Shown here: piece after piece, positions 1 through 12,846 of the stretch
Numbering within the stretch: the first letter of the stretch is position 1
Layout of the letters: the number at the start of each line of letters is the position of its first letter
Assembly (NCBI RefSeq): GCF_047948215.1
Contig: NC_134457.1
Location: forward strand, 15,164,626 to 15,228,625
Length of the DNA stretch: 64,000 bases
From: Lycorma delicatula
Taxonomy: Eukaryota > Arthropoda > Insecta > Hemiptera > Fulgoridae
Direction: 5' to 3'
Position numbers and translations under genes: made by a program
Notes under the pieces: model-generated
Database searches by the model: none
What the model was told of the DNA's origin: nothing
Seen by the model: the letters and a program-made list of their open reading frames with translations, nothing else

Positions 1-241
1 GAATGAATGAGGATGATGTGTATGAATGTAAATGACGTGCAGTCTTGAACAGTCTCAGTTTGACTATTCCTGAGATGTGAGTTAATTGAAACCCAACCAC
101 CAAAGAATATCAGTATCCAAATCTAGTATTCAAATCTGTATAAAAGTAACTGCCTTTACTAGGATTTGAACCTTAGAACTGTTGACTTCGAAATCAGCTG
201 ATTTGCGATGATGAGTTTAACCACTAGACCAACCAGCGATG
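1..241 (-). mobile_element. tRNA-derived SINE copy 1, cut by window edge
   Basis: A minus-strand copy of the SINE family that recurs through the window. Read on the minus strand it has the tRNA-like head near 241-180 (A-box-like tggtctagtgg, palindrome around aaatcagctgattt, B-box-like gttcaaatcc), then the body with the accaaagaa and ttgaaacccaac blocks. The 3' tail runs off the left edge of the window. It is diverged from the better copies at 59112 and 63273. Confidence 0.85.
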
Positions 242-1234
242 GGTTAGCTTACTTATAACTGGCTGATACATGCAGTGCAATATCCTTATCAGCTTTATGG
301 TACATTTTTAAGTGTTCTTTCAACCCTTCCTTTGACAGTTTCCCATTACATCTCAGTTACTGTCACTGCCTGACTGGAACTAATTATTAGGATTTGCAGA
401 TAACCATCATAATAGTCCTTTCCCTTTGGGAATGTATTCTATTACCTGCAGCTAGCTCCAAATTTGTAAGGCAAAATAGATACTGATAGAATATTTTTGA
501 CTTTTCTGTTTGCCCAAATTTTTTATTCTCATTTTTTATAAGAGGAGCTATTTTAACTGATAGCTTTTGAGAGGGAATCAGCATCATAATTAGAAGCAAA
601 GAAATCTTTCTGCTAAAATTTAGAGAACCATCAAAATACACCTGCACTGTGTCATTTTTTATTTTATCAAGCAGAACATTTAACTTAACCACAGCTATAT
701 TAAAAACAGATATCTAATTTCATCAACTGTATTTCTAATTGTGTAACGGTTCTTAAGAGATATCCTTCTCCTCTTATTTTCTTGGATAATTAGTTCTGCA
801 AGGATCAGCATGTTTAATTTCAGATATTGATTATTGCTGCTACCCAGTAGACTAGGAAAATGAATACTCTACTGATCATTTATGTTTTCCTGATTGATAG
901 ATATGTTTACCTTCTACTATTGCCTGAAATTCTTTTCGGGTATTATGGCTGTTGTAGATTTGTAAAGAAAGTGATTTTTTTTCACTGTTACAACAGTAAC
1001 CATGAAAGGATTATAGTCTTATTTGCTGTTAATGCAGCTTTCAGTGTCAATACAAAATTTTTGAGTTCGTTGTAAATAAAATGTCCAACAAATCAGAAAT
1101 CTTGTCTTTTTCTGTTGATTAATACTTGGTTCATCAGAGGACAAAAATTAATAATTGATATTGTTATACATTACTTTAATTCTGCTCTGTTGAAGAGATA
1201 AGTTGAATCCCAAGTGTTGGTATTTAGCGTTCCA
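242..1234. other. AT-rich stretch without a recognisable gene
   Basis: A 101-codon open frame lies on the minus strand (387-692). I recognise no domain in it, and a few frames of this length are expected by chance at this base composition. Nothing else stands out. Confidence 0.5.
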
Positions 1235-1246
1235 GTCATCCCTTGA

Positions 1247-1525
1247 CAACCCATCGGGTTGATTTAGTGGTGAATGCGTCTTCGCAAATCAGCTGATTTG
1301 GAAGTTGAGAGTCCAGTGTTCAAGTCCTAGTAAAGGCGGTTACTTTTATATGGATTTGAATACTAGATCATGGATACCGGTGTTCTTTGGTTGGATTTCA
1401 ATTAAGCACACATCTCAGGAGTGGTTGAACTTAGACTACAATTTATTTACTCATACATATCATCCTCTGAAATAATACCTGAATGGTAATTCCTCGAGAC
1501 TAAACAGGAAAAAGAAAGAAAATAA
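1247..1525 (+). mobile_element. tRNA-derived SINE copy 2 with target-site duplication
   Basis: Nearly complete plus-strand SINE. The head starts cccatcgggttg, with the A box around tgatttagtgg, the cagctgatttgg palindrome and the B box gttcaagtcc. The body contains taccggtgttctttgg and the tail ends ctaaacaggaaaaagaaaga. It is flanked by gtcatcccttga at 1235-1246 and gtcttcccttga at 1526-1537, a 12 bp direct repeat with one mismatch, as expected for target-primed insertion. Confidence 0.9.
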
Positions 1526-1850
1526 GTCTTCCCTTGATAAAAAATTGTAATCAAATTTGGAAAGATGATTATAACTGATTTGGTTGTCAATTCTATTTGT
1601 AGAATAAACTAAAGATGACCTTGTTAGTCTTGAATCTGGACATTAGTTCTTAAAATTGAATGATAGGATTACATTATTTTCTTTCTAATGTTCTTAAAAG
1701 TCTCTAGGATTCCCTATAAAAAAAAAAAGATTAATAATATTATTTTTAAACAGCTTTTAAGTATTTAATGACTAGTATTGAAATCCAAACCTGAAAATAC
1801 CTAAAGCTGGTTTACATATTAAATTCTCTGTATTTTAAGGTGTATTTCAG

Positions 1851-1936
1851 GCTCCTTGTGCCAGTGCTTCTATTGTCCTAATGGCAAACCAAACGTAGTG
1901 AAAGGATGTGTGCCTGAAAATGTTTGTAATGTATAG
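1851..1936 (+). CDS. candidate terminal exon of a small cysteine-rich protein
   Basis: A pyrimidine-leaning stretch ending tgtatttcag (to 1850) looks like a splice acceptor. The frame entered with two carried-over bases runs 27 codons to a TAG at 1934-1936. Its residues include CQCFYC and then GCVPENVCNV before the stop, so five cysteines fall within about 22 residues, spaced like a disulfide-rich secreted peptide. The GC-ending codons differ from the AT-rich flanks. No upstream exon could be identified, and SINE-bearing sequence precedes it. I do not recognise the family; the ending is only loosely like trypsin-inhibitor-like domains. It could be a chance open frame. Confidence 0.3.
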
Positions 1937-4900
1937 AACTTTAACATTTACGTTATCTGCTACTATAAAGATGGAAACACAAAACCTGGGAACTTAGTAA
2001 GAAAAACAAGTGTTGGAAAAATTTTTGCATAAAAACAAATTAAACGATAAGTATTTTGATGATGATTTTAATTAAAAATGTAGTTTTCATGCTTAATGAA
2101 ACCTTCCGGTGTCTAATTCAATGCAAGCATTTAGTTCAGTTTTTGGTCAGTATTGACATTGGTACCCATAGATTTTTATTTCATGTCATACCCAGTATGT
2201 TCACTGCAAGAGCTATCATATCATGCTTACTTTTAAAAGATAATTACACCGAAGAGTCAAATGTTTTAATAGTCTTTATAATGTTTTGACATTCTTGTAA
2301 AAACTTACTACAGTAATTCATGCAATTGTATTTTAGCATACTTTAATTTTTTAAATTATTAACAGTTTGAGTCACACTGCATATTGTATATTCTAGATCC
2401 TTAAAAACTGATTATCTCCTACCACTGACACACTCATAATGATTAAAAAATTGCATATCCACGGAGAGTTGTTTGGTGATTTCTCTATCTATCCCAATCA
2501 TTGTAGTAGTTTGTCCATTTCCTCCAAAGATAGCGTTACAATAAAAAAGTGTACGTTTAGATATTGGCTATCTTATCTCATCTCTACTGGTTACATCTCC
2601 AGTATTTAATTTACGAGCGAAGTTCGCAGGAATAGTTGTACGTTTGAATATAAATCAAATATAATTTTAAGCATTTATATTTAACCAAATTGACGGCTCC
2701 GATTTTAGCTTTAAAGTATATTCGATTCGAATATTTAGGTAATAGAAATAGTTTTTTTTTTAATAAAATTTTTTATTCTTTACTTAATTACGAAAAATTG
2801 AATTTTCACGTTGCAAGTAGAAACTGGACCTATGTTTACTCTAAGTCTGTGTACGTTGACGGTATAACAGTGGCATTGTGTTTATTTACCGATGGAAAAT
2901 GGCGTGGTAGTGTTATACGAAAGCAGTTCAATCAAAATGTGAGTATTTACGTACTATTTTAAGCGAATTATTATTTCCAAATGTAACAGAAAATATCTAG
3001 TGCAATATAATAATAATTGAAGGTATTAGTTTATATTTTTCTTTACCGTACTTTAATGCTGTCGGATATTTAACTGTTTTAACCTAGGCTTATGTCTTCT
3101 TGAAATCTATCCAACAGTTAGTTTATTATAATTTCGTAGTTATATTAAATTTCTGTTAGGATAACCCTCTTCCTTTCTGAGAATTTCACGTATAGATTTC
3201 TAGTTAGATTAAAAATTACAGTTTTTATTTTCATAATGTAATGTTGCTATTCACGTATGAAAATGTGGTTGTTTACTTGTAGATAAATTATGTATGAACT
3301 GTCGTATTTTTGTAACTATAGACGAATTTATTCTTGTCATTTTAAAGGTGTTATGAATTTTCCTAGTGCATTTTTTAAAGTATTTTTTTCGTATCAGAAT
3401 TTTTCAGACATTGTGATAGTAGTAATGGACTTTGATAACATTAAATGTTTGGTTCATATGCTAATTAGAGTTCAGTACTTTATGCTAATTCAGGTATTAT
3501 TTAGAAATTAGTCATATATTTTACACCTTAGTTGCAAAATTGCATTAAAAATTTAACTTTCATGTTAAAATTTTCAGTATTAGAATCTTATCAATGAATT
3601 TTTATTGAATAAATATTTAATTAAATTCAATTTTTAATTTTGAGTAATTATGGTGTTATTTTGGAGTGATTATTTATTGATGATAAAAATAAAACTGGTG
3701 CATATACATTGTGTTTCGTATTTATGGTCAGTATTCAGCTTTTTTTTCAAATTAGTTATATGATGCTCTTGCTGATATAATCATTTTAATGCAGTGAACG
3801 TTTTTTTACACTTATTTATTTGTGTAAATTTTAAATGATTTTAGAAGTTTGTAATGATCCATTTTTATTAGTGTACTCTTTGTAGTAGGCCAGTTTTAAT
3901 ATTAAGCTTTTGTGTTTTTAAGTAAATGTAATTTTTATACTATTCAATATAATTACCATCCAGTATGTTTATTCATTCATGGTTATTAATGTTATCAGTG
4001 TTGCTGACTGCTTTGTACAAGGTGTAAACATTTAATTATTTTTCACCATGTGTTGATTAATTGGTTCAAATGATTACTAGATTGAGTGTTTGTTAGGTTC
4101 TGCAAAAGTGATAGGTTATGAGATATTGTTATAGTGCTGATGTTAATATCATTCAGGACTGGTTTTTGTTTTAATGGTCGTCATAAATTTCCTAGTGTTT
4201 ATTAAAATTCAAAATTTTTCTTTTAAAGCTAGTATATATGTGTTAAGTGCTAATTTGTTGGCAGTAGGACAAGAAAACAGTATCTCCTGGAAATGGCACA
4301 GTCATTCTCAGGAGAATAACAAATTTGGTTGCTGATTTGCTACAGCTGCGTGTCTATCATAACAATTATTTAGCTTTTCTGTGACTATTTTGTAAATCCA
4401 TTTTTTAGACTTTGTGAATATTTTACATCCACTGTGTGTTTATGGTTTTGGAGTCCTACAGCCTTTCTGCTTCGTATCTATTTTTCGTTCTTATAAATTA
4501 AATTCTTTTTAGTTTTTATTTTCAGGAATTTTTAATGAAATTATTTAACACTTTCTGGCCTTAGCCCGAGTATAGCCAACAGGTTATTTTGTTCGTAAGA
4601 CTGGAGTCCAAGTATATGTTGGGCTACTATATTTAAATGCATAGTAAACAGTGATGGGCTTATACTCGTTGCTAGGCCATGTAGACTCTTTCAGTAGTCC
4701 ATTATCAAGATTCAGTATGAATTTCATTACTATCTAGTTGATGTTGTAGTTAACAATAAAAACAGCTGTTCGTGTTCAAAGGCATTTTAGGTTATAAAAC
4801 GTACAATTACTTGGCGTTGTTTACTTGTTTTGATTTGTGATTTCTGGTTTTGTTTCTGTTGGTTTATTTTTATTTTAACATTTTATATTGTGTGTAGAGT

Positions 4901-7666
4901 GTGTGTTTATTGTAAAAACTCTACAGGCAAGCTGGCAGAAAAGAAACAAGTTGGTGGTGCTCTGACTGTTCAGTTCCATTGTGCTTACTTACTTGCTTTA
5001 AATTGTACCGTACTAGCGCTAATTACTGTATGTAAAAAAAAACTTAACAAAACTATTGTAAATGTTTAGAAACTATGTCAGTAAACTATGCTTGTAAAAT
5101 TAAATGAATAATAAATATTAAGGTAACATTTCTTTCATTAATTTATTTTATGATTGATTATTTGTGTGAAAAAGTGCTGGATACATTTATTATAAATTTT
5201 TGAATTTTTATTATTAGAAAGTGTGAAATTTTATCTTTTAGACAGTATAAAATGTCATAATGTGTAATGATTACAAGAATTTTGTATGGTTATTGACTAG
5301 TACTGTGCGCTGTTGATATTTTTAATTTTTATGAAATTTGAAAGAAACATAGATGGTGACAGTTTTTAGTTTAGGTCTGAAAGTGTTTATACTAGTAGAA
5401 ATGGTAATTTTTTTAGGTAATGATAACCTCATCAGTTGTTTCACCATACAAATTTAAAAAAAGTCAGCCAAGTCTAGTAAATGAAAGAATATTCAGTCAA
5501 GTAACATGTTCACTCTGTTCACTGAAAAGTTGATGCTATAATGAACATTACACACTAGTAAGAATTAGTTAGTGCCAGTTGTTCATTAGGTGTTGTACAT
5601 GTGTCAAACTCAAAGCCATAAGAAGCTTGGGATGGATTTTATAAATCAAAAAGTTATCATAGAACACAATCCATTATTTCTATTGAGTATGGAAAGGAAA
5701 ATACTTAATCAGAAAGTGTTAATATTTTATTAAAACTACTACTTCTGTGAAACTACTCTTATTTTCATTTGCTCTATTATAATTTCTGTTGTAATTTACA
5801 CGTTAAATGGTTTTTTCTAACTAATTTTCAGTGTTGTCAACTTTTGATTTCTGTTGAAACTAGTTTATTTAATATGACTTCAGCTGGTAGCATTTTTCTT
5901 CTTTATTTAAACATTTATGTTTTCTGGATACTATTCCTGAAACTATAGTTTTGGTTGTTTTAATACCATCAGGTTGTGAGGAATGATCCGATTTTTATGT
6001 TATGTTTTGATGCAATAGCATTAAATCAGCGCGGTTAATAATAATCAGTTCTGTAACATTTTATCAATATATTGTACTTAAATTTACTCTTTCTACTCTT
6101 GTTTACAATTTGGATTTGTTGTAAATGATTAATATTGTTCATATTAATTACTAGCTCATTCTGTACAGTTAATTAAAATTTTATGGTGTATCGTTCTTCG
6201 ATTATGTTATGCAACTTTTAATGTTAAATAGTATATTATCAAGATTATCAGATATTTCATCAAGAAAAATGTACATATTTGCCTGTAGCAATTAATAGTG
6301 ATAAGATAACTTAGATTAAACGATTTACTCTGTGAATATTTGTATATTTTAAGGTTTCACAACCACTTTTGTTAGATGAGACATTTTTCTGTTAATATGT
6401 ATAAGTTATAGATTACGTGAGCCAAAATTTTCAACATTAGAGGAGGATGTGTTTAATAGTCAATATTTTTGTTCACTTGGTTATGTATTGCCTGCTTAAA
6501 TGTAAATTTGGATAATTAAAAGCAAGTAGTATCAGAGTTTATTTTAACATCGTATGTAAATAATAAAATGACTGAGTAAATTTACAAGTTAATATTTAAT
6601 TTAAACACTTTATGTATAAAAAATCTAAATCTAAAAACATAACCAAAATGTGTGTGAAATTTTTATGGTCACTGTTGTAATAAAGCATACCTTGTTACTA
6701 TCATTAAATGTATAAATTGAAATAAAACAAAAACTGAAAATTACTTTTGTTGGTGTGTTCACTTATTATGTGTGTTGGGGAAGGTGCATGCATATACATA
6801 TATAATTACTTTTTATATGGTTTAAATTGATATACAGTTATTAATTCAAAAAGATTGAAAAAAATTGGACAGTAATTTCTATAATTAGTAAGAATACTTA
6901 GGTGAATAACAGATAATGTAATTTCTGACCACAGGACGTCATAAAATGATATCAATAACAGTTTAGTAATGATTGCTTGTAGAATGTAATATAAAAAGTT
7001 TAAGATAATATGTATTAAGGATTGGAGTCGGATGACTTAAAAAGAAATGATTAGATAATACTGGGGGACACACATACTTTACATGTGCATTTAAATTCAA
7101 ACTTAATTTTTCACATGAATTCTGAAACTAAATCTGGTTTAGTTATTTATCTACCATTGATTCTTTACTCAACTGACCACTGAATTTTTTTGACTCACGA
7201 ATGTTCTGGTCCCTGTTATAGATAGAAATGCAGGTTGACTCCCTTCACTGATGTATGCAAATTAATATTATTAATAAATTCGTGAAAGCAAATATAAAAT
7301 AACATTAACTTTACTTTCAGAATCATATTGAAGTTTCCTTCCAGAAAAATTAATTTAATTAAAAATAATATTCTAATTAAAAATGGGGGAAAAAATCATC
7401 TATTCATGTTTATATTATACCTGATAATTATGGGAAATATAGATAAAATCTATATTAAATAAATAGTAATTACAGTTGTAATAATAAAAAAAATGTTAAT
7501 ACATTTTATTTCCATATTTTTAATTTAATAACAGGTTTTTCTCTGTATGACTTTCCATTGTTAACCTCTTGTATGGTTATCTCCATTTAAATTTAATAAT
7601 TATGATAAAAGTTGCCTCAATTATGCAAAAATAATTTTAAAGTTGTTTATTACTCAAATGTTTCTG

Positions 7667-7672
<6 letters not shown>
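1937..7672. other. long AT-rich, T-rich stretch, probably intronic or intergenic
   Basis: No protein match, terminal repeat or RNA gene is evident. The short open frames (for example 2690-2962 and 4830-5069) look like chance. Poly-T and TA-rich tracts are frequent. The stretch lacks the recognisable transposons that fill the second half of the window, so it may be part of a large intron, which is inference only. Confidence 0.45.

Positions 7673-7719
<47 letters not shown>
7673..7719. repeat. (TA)n microsatellite
   Basis: An uninterrupted run of about 23 TA units. It creates a spurious tyrosine-isoleucine open frame, which was not annotated as a gene. Confidence 0.97.
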
Positions 7720-7721
<2 letters not shown>

Positions 7722-7723
<2 letters not shown>

Positions 7724-10700
7724 AAAGAATATCATATTTGTTTACCATTCTATTCATATTATATGGCAACAAAATATTCTTTTTCTCATTCTTTCATCCA
7801 TGAAGAATATTTTTTTCTAATCTTTCAACTTAGTATGATGAATAATTTTCCTTGCTACTGCAATATTTGTGGGCAGAAATTTCCAGTCTTTCATCACAAA
7901 TTCTAATGACATGAGACTAACACGTTTTTTTTTTATGTTGATGAACTCTAGTAAAACCAATATTAGTTCGTGTAAAATCCAGTTCAGAAACACTGGTGTG
8001 ATAACTTATAGAATCAATAAAGAGTAAAGTATTCAGTAGGGTGTTAATTAGTTTAATTAGTTACCTAAATGTTTTATATTTTTTTCAGTGGTCAATGCAG
8101 ATATTTTTTTTAATTACTAATTACATTTTTTATTTAATTATAATTGTTGTTTTTTTATTGAAAAAAAAAAACAGTAAAAATTTATTCTAAGAATAAATTA
8201 AATAAAAATTTTGATTAATAATTTTTAAAATCAGTTTTACCGATTGAGAATGAATTAACAGTTCAGATAGGTCTGACTGGTAGCGAAATTGTTTAGAAAT
8301 GTTCAGTAAAGTTTACTAAAAGATCAATATTTTAGCGAGATAAGTTCATAATTATGTTATCAAGAATAGGTATATCATCAGAAATAAGAAGGATTGAGGT
8401 AGTAAGATATAATACTTTGTGGGTGTAAAACAAAATTCCATTGGCATATGTCCGGATCAAGAAAAGCAGGAAAAAATTTTATTAGAGCAGCAAGTACAAA
8501 TACAAAATTATTGAGTAAGAAAACTTTGTTACAGGTCATAGTAATTTATGAAAATAAAATTTTGTAAAAAAGTACTGTTAAAATTATGATCAGCTAAAAG
8601 TGAACTAGAAAGACCCTCTTAACAGGTAGATGATAATGCAGTGGTGTATAACTTAGAAAACCTGTTTACTTTTGCAGTTTGTGCTTGATCTGAACAGTTA
8701 TGCACTAATAGCATAAAAATAATGTTGTTTGTAACAACAGAAATTCAGAAGATCTGGTTGTCTAGTTGAGGAATGGATTAATTTGTGGTTCATTAATAAA
8801 ACACATGTCACTTCCTTTCATCATTTATTTTCACTGTACTTACCAAATTTTATTGTCAAAAATTATTAAAAGTTAGAATCAAAATATTTTTCTTAAATTC
8901 AGTAGCAAATATCAAATGTTAACTGTCTGTTGTTAAATGTACTCTGCAGGCTTGATATTTCATATACATTATTGTTTTGTCAAAATATTAATCGTCTGTT
9001 TTTGTAAACAGGAATGAAAATGAAATAAAAGTTTATAAATAGCTTTCCTTCTACAAATGTCAAAAGATCCATCTGTTTTTGATTATAAAATGTTTTATTA
9101 GTTTTCTTGTTTGACATGTGGTACATTCAAATAATTCTTCATAAGTCTTTCAATTCTAGATTTTCATCTGATTGTATTATATTGCGTTATGTATTTGTAA
9201 AAGTATATTTTTGGGTTTTTATGTACATGTTTACACACGCATCTGTATCTGTAGATAGGTAGGTAGGTACATGGCCAGACAGGGTATGAATATTTATTTA
9301 AGCCAATATTTTATGAATGAAGATGAAGTTTATGTTTATTGTTAAATAAATAAATTAAATAGTAAATCTGTCTTACATTACAAACTCCTATTCAGATTTT
9401 TGATTCATTTGATTTATAAAAGAATACAGAACAAAAAATATTTTTTTTTTTACATTGAAGAAAAAACATATTTTGGTAAAATCATTTACTTTTCTAGATG
9501 TTTTACAAGAATTTTTTTGTAGATTTTTTCTCTGTAATGTATGTAATCTATATCCTTACTTTATCTTTTTTTTTTCGATTGTTAAAAATGGTTGTTGAAT
9601 AATATGATCTCTGGAAATTTATACCCAAATGTTTAGATTTGGGGATTCTGAGTTTGATCTCGATGAAAGCAGATCCCCAGTACTGACTGAACTTACAATT
9701 AAACAAAAGTCCAGTACTGGACTTCTGTTTAATTTCTATTTGTCCAATACTGGCTGTTGTAATGATTAACTGAACCTATAAACCGGTAAAACATATACTC
9801 ATTGCTAAAACATATGCAATGACTGTTAAAGATTGCATTTCCAATCAATCACATTTAGCAATTTTCTAAATTGTATTTCTATTTGGATCATCGTCACCTA
9901 GCTGTTTAAGTGGCTGCACCTTATATGTGTAGACTTTTTTTTTGACATGTCAGATATTACCACTTTTAACTGCAGTCTGAAGAAATGATTGTTTGTATTT
10001 TAATTTATTCAGGAACATAGACCACATTGTCAAGAATGTACCTACCACTTTGAGGAACATCTATAACTTAAATCTCTTAAATAATTGTGGCAAGTAAGCG
10101 ACTGGTATTGATCTATGTAGAATGTTTCATTGAACAAATCATCTGACTGTTAGAGAATAATTTGTAAGAGCTTGGCTGTACAGTAAGATCATTTCTTCCT
10201 TCTCTTCATCAGAGCGATTTGTTATTTTATCTTAAGAAAATGTATACGAGATTACAAGAGAGATTATTATGATAAAATGAAGACGAGAATGAATGGTCTC
10301 GACTACAACAGTGGAATTAATACTAAGTTGTTCATTAGATAATTTATTATTATATTTTAAGAGATATACATTTAAAAAAAAATATTTCATTAGCTTTTCA
10401 TTCTGTTCATTTTTGTTTAATAAAAATTAATTCTGATTTCAGTTATATCAGTATTCATAAAAACGTTTTATCTTTTTTTAACTGATGAATCCTCACTTAT
10501 TTGTGGTACAACTTGCTTGTTTTTCTTTTCTTTTTTAAAACAACAGTTAAATAGTGCTACAATTTGACTTTGACTGGCTATAATTTTTTTAATGGTTCAA
10601 TTTATTATTAATTGGTCATAAGTTATCTTTAATTTATCTTAAGTTTGCACCATTTCTTTTTTTCAAAAAGGATTTAAAAAATGTCACATGCCTTAAAGTT

Positions 10701-11148
10701 TACACTTAAAATTTTTACCTCTGTGCAACATCCAAAAAAAATTAAGTCTTAGATATCATGTAAAAGATTTAATAGAGCTTAGTAAAATATTGTGAAAATT
10801 AAAATTTTTAATTTTCAGCTTTTAAGGGTGCTTAAATGGCTTTTTGCAGGTATTACATTGAAATATGGTGCATTATTAGTACAAGTATGTTATTACGTAA
10901 ACTGTCGTATGTTATATCATGGGATTATAATTGTATTTAAAATTGTACATATCGGTAAAATACTTTTAAAGGACATTTAATAATTTTTTATGGCAGATGT
11001 TATTACTTACTATATTGATGATTATTTATTTCGACTCAAAAACAAAAAATTGTAATCATATGGCCATATTATGAAATAAAAGTCATAAGTATTCTGAATC
11101 TGATGTTATAAAATGAGTACTCTTAATTGTGTAGAATTGATAATTTTG
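7722..11148. other. AT-rich stretch without a recognisable gene
   Basis: Nothing recognisable except a 38 bp palindrome at 9697-9734. Short open frames such as 10792-10980 show no family features. Confidence 0.45.
9697..9734. repeat. 38 bp near-perfect palindrome
   Basis: Arms of 19 bp (aattaaacaaaagtccagt and its complement) meet without a spacer and differ at one position. The word ccagtactg also occurs just upstream at about 9677-9685, so a local copy event is plausible. Confidence 0.85.
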
Positions 11149-11149
11149 T

Positions 11150-11640
11150 TATTGTTTCACCCATATGAGCCGTATCCCATTCAGAAGACTAAATTTGGGG
11201 AGCATGTCACTCAACCACTCAATGTTGACTGGCTGCAGGTCTGTGCAAGAAAACAGAGATTCTATTTTTCTTATAACTAATGGCTGTGCCAAAGGCAGCT
11301 GATTGCTGCCAGTGGTGTGAATACAATGAATGTTTTCCATGTCGATCGGCTGATTGAGGTTGTAGGGATTACAATGGCCCTAATCTCTTAGGGCAGGCAG
11401 GAAAGTTAAACTTTTCAGACTTGGAGCAGTTTCCACTCATTCTCTCCTTGGCTCCTTCGTGTCAGACTATAGTGGTGCGAGTTGAGTCCACCACTCACAA
11501 TGTCATAAGTTTGACATTGTCGATGGGGGCCTCCAACTTACACCGCTATCAGCCAGACCCGTTTACCATATCCTGCAGCAGAAGACCCTAGGCCAGACAG
11601 TTAAGTTGTCTGGAATATCTTTTAATACAGGAAACAGCTT
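11150..11640. other. GC-richer unclassified block
   Basis: Base composition rises well above the flanks. The block holds two small inverted repeats: around aatgtcataagtttgacatt near 11499-11518, and ccagaca/tgtctgg near 11592-11612. A 63-codon minus-strand frame (11149-11340) is not recognisable. It may be a fossil repeat. Confidence 0.4.
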
Positions 11641-12126
11641 GTCATTTCTTGGAACAGTTGTGAGTAGAGCAGCTGTTTGATTTAATATAGGTAAATCATT
11701 TTGATTTTAGGATTTTTTACAACTGTGATGTCTTTTCATAACTTACTATGTATGCCATTATCCACATAAGCAGACATCGCCCGTATAAAAATAATTCATT
11801 CTGGTTTATGTGTAATGTCTTATATCATTTTATAAAAGAAAAATATATATATATCATGTCAGAAATAATGCTCACCGTATAAAATTTGTTAATCTTATTT
11901 GTTATTTAATGAGGATTAAATCAAGCGATGTAAAATTGTAATTTTTTGCTATATATTTTTTTAAATTACCTGTAGATTACTTATTTAATTGATAAAAATA
12001 GTAATAAGTGTGTATGATATTGAGTGTTATCTTGGTATTAATGTAACATTACTTGTATTTTTATGTTGGAATTAAGGTGTCAAGAAATCATGGCACCATA
12101 ACACAATTGCCATTAGGTTGTGTTAC

Positions 12127-12174
<48 letters not shown>

Positions 12175-12846
12175 CGACGAACAACAAGCCAACAAAGACT
12201 TTTTTCATGTTAATAGAATATTAGTTATCTGACAAATTTAATTTTTCTTGCTTTCCTCTTAATGTTACTTTATTTTTTCATGTTGTCTTTTTTGCTTGTG
12301 TTCCTCTGTTAGTATCTGTTTGCGTGCATTTTAAATCAGTTCATTTGTTTTGTGGTATCTGTGTTTAATGTGCTGCAGTTAGTACGTTTAACTCTATTAT
12401 CGTATTTGTGTAAAATGTTATATTCTTGTATGCAGGAAATAAACATTCATTTTTTTTTTAAGTTATGACTTGACGTGGAGCCTTTGAAAAGTGGCTTTAG
12501 TGTTATAGAAATTCAAACTTTTGCTTGAAATCAAACCTGCTGCTAATCGAACGATCAAGGGAAATCGCATTCATATTTGTGATTTATTCATTTTTTTAGT
12601 GCCTGTATTTTTTAATAAAATTGTTAAATCCAGTGCGATCCTATTACAAAAAATCCTGTGAAATCTATTTTCAGAGAGATGGACTTTCTTGTCTCTTTAC
12701 CTATTAAAGTTTTCTCATTGGATTGTTCTGTACAACTACATATTATTATTATTATTTGCTTTCCGTGTTGCGTACGTTATATTTTACAAAATTATTTTAA
12801 TATTTCCAAGTCATTATAATAATGTATACAAAGGCAGTATTACTTA
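11641..12846. other. AT-rich stretch with one dinucleotide run
   Basis: No gene or transposon signal is visible. It contains the (AT)n run listed separately. Confidence 0.45.
12125..12170. repeat. (AT)n microsatellite
   Basis: Acatatacatat grades into a pure AT dinucleotide run. Confidence 0.95.

Noticed and set aside
387..692. 101-codon minus-strand frame
   Set aside because: No domain recognised; frames of this length are expected a few times by chance in 64 kb at this composition.
4830..5069. 79-codon plus frame with an acceptor-like ctctacag inside
   Set aside because: No pyrimidine tract, no matching donor and no recognisable protein features.
7643..7906. 87-codon open frame
   Set aside because: Created by the (TA)n microsatellite; tyrosine-isoleucine repeat without other features.
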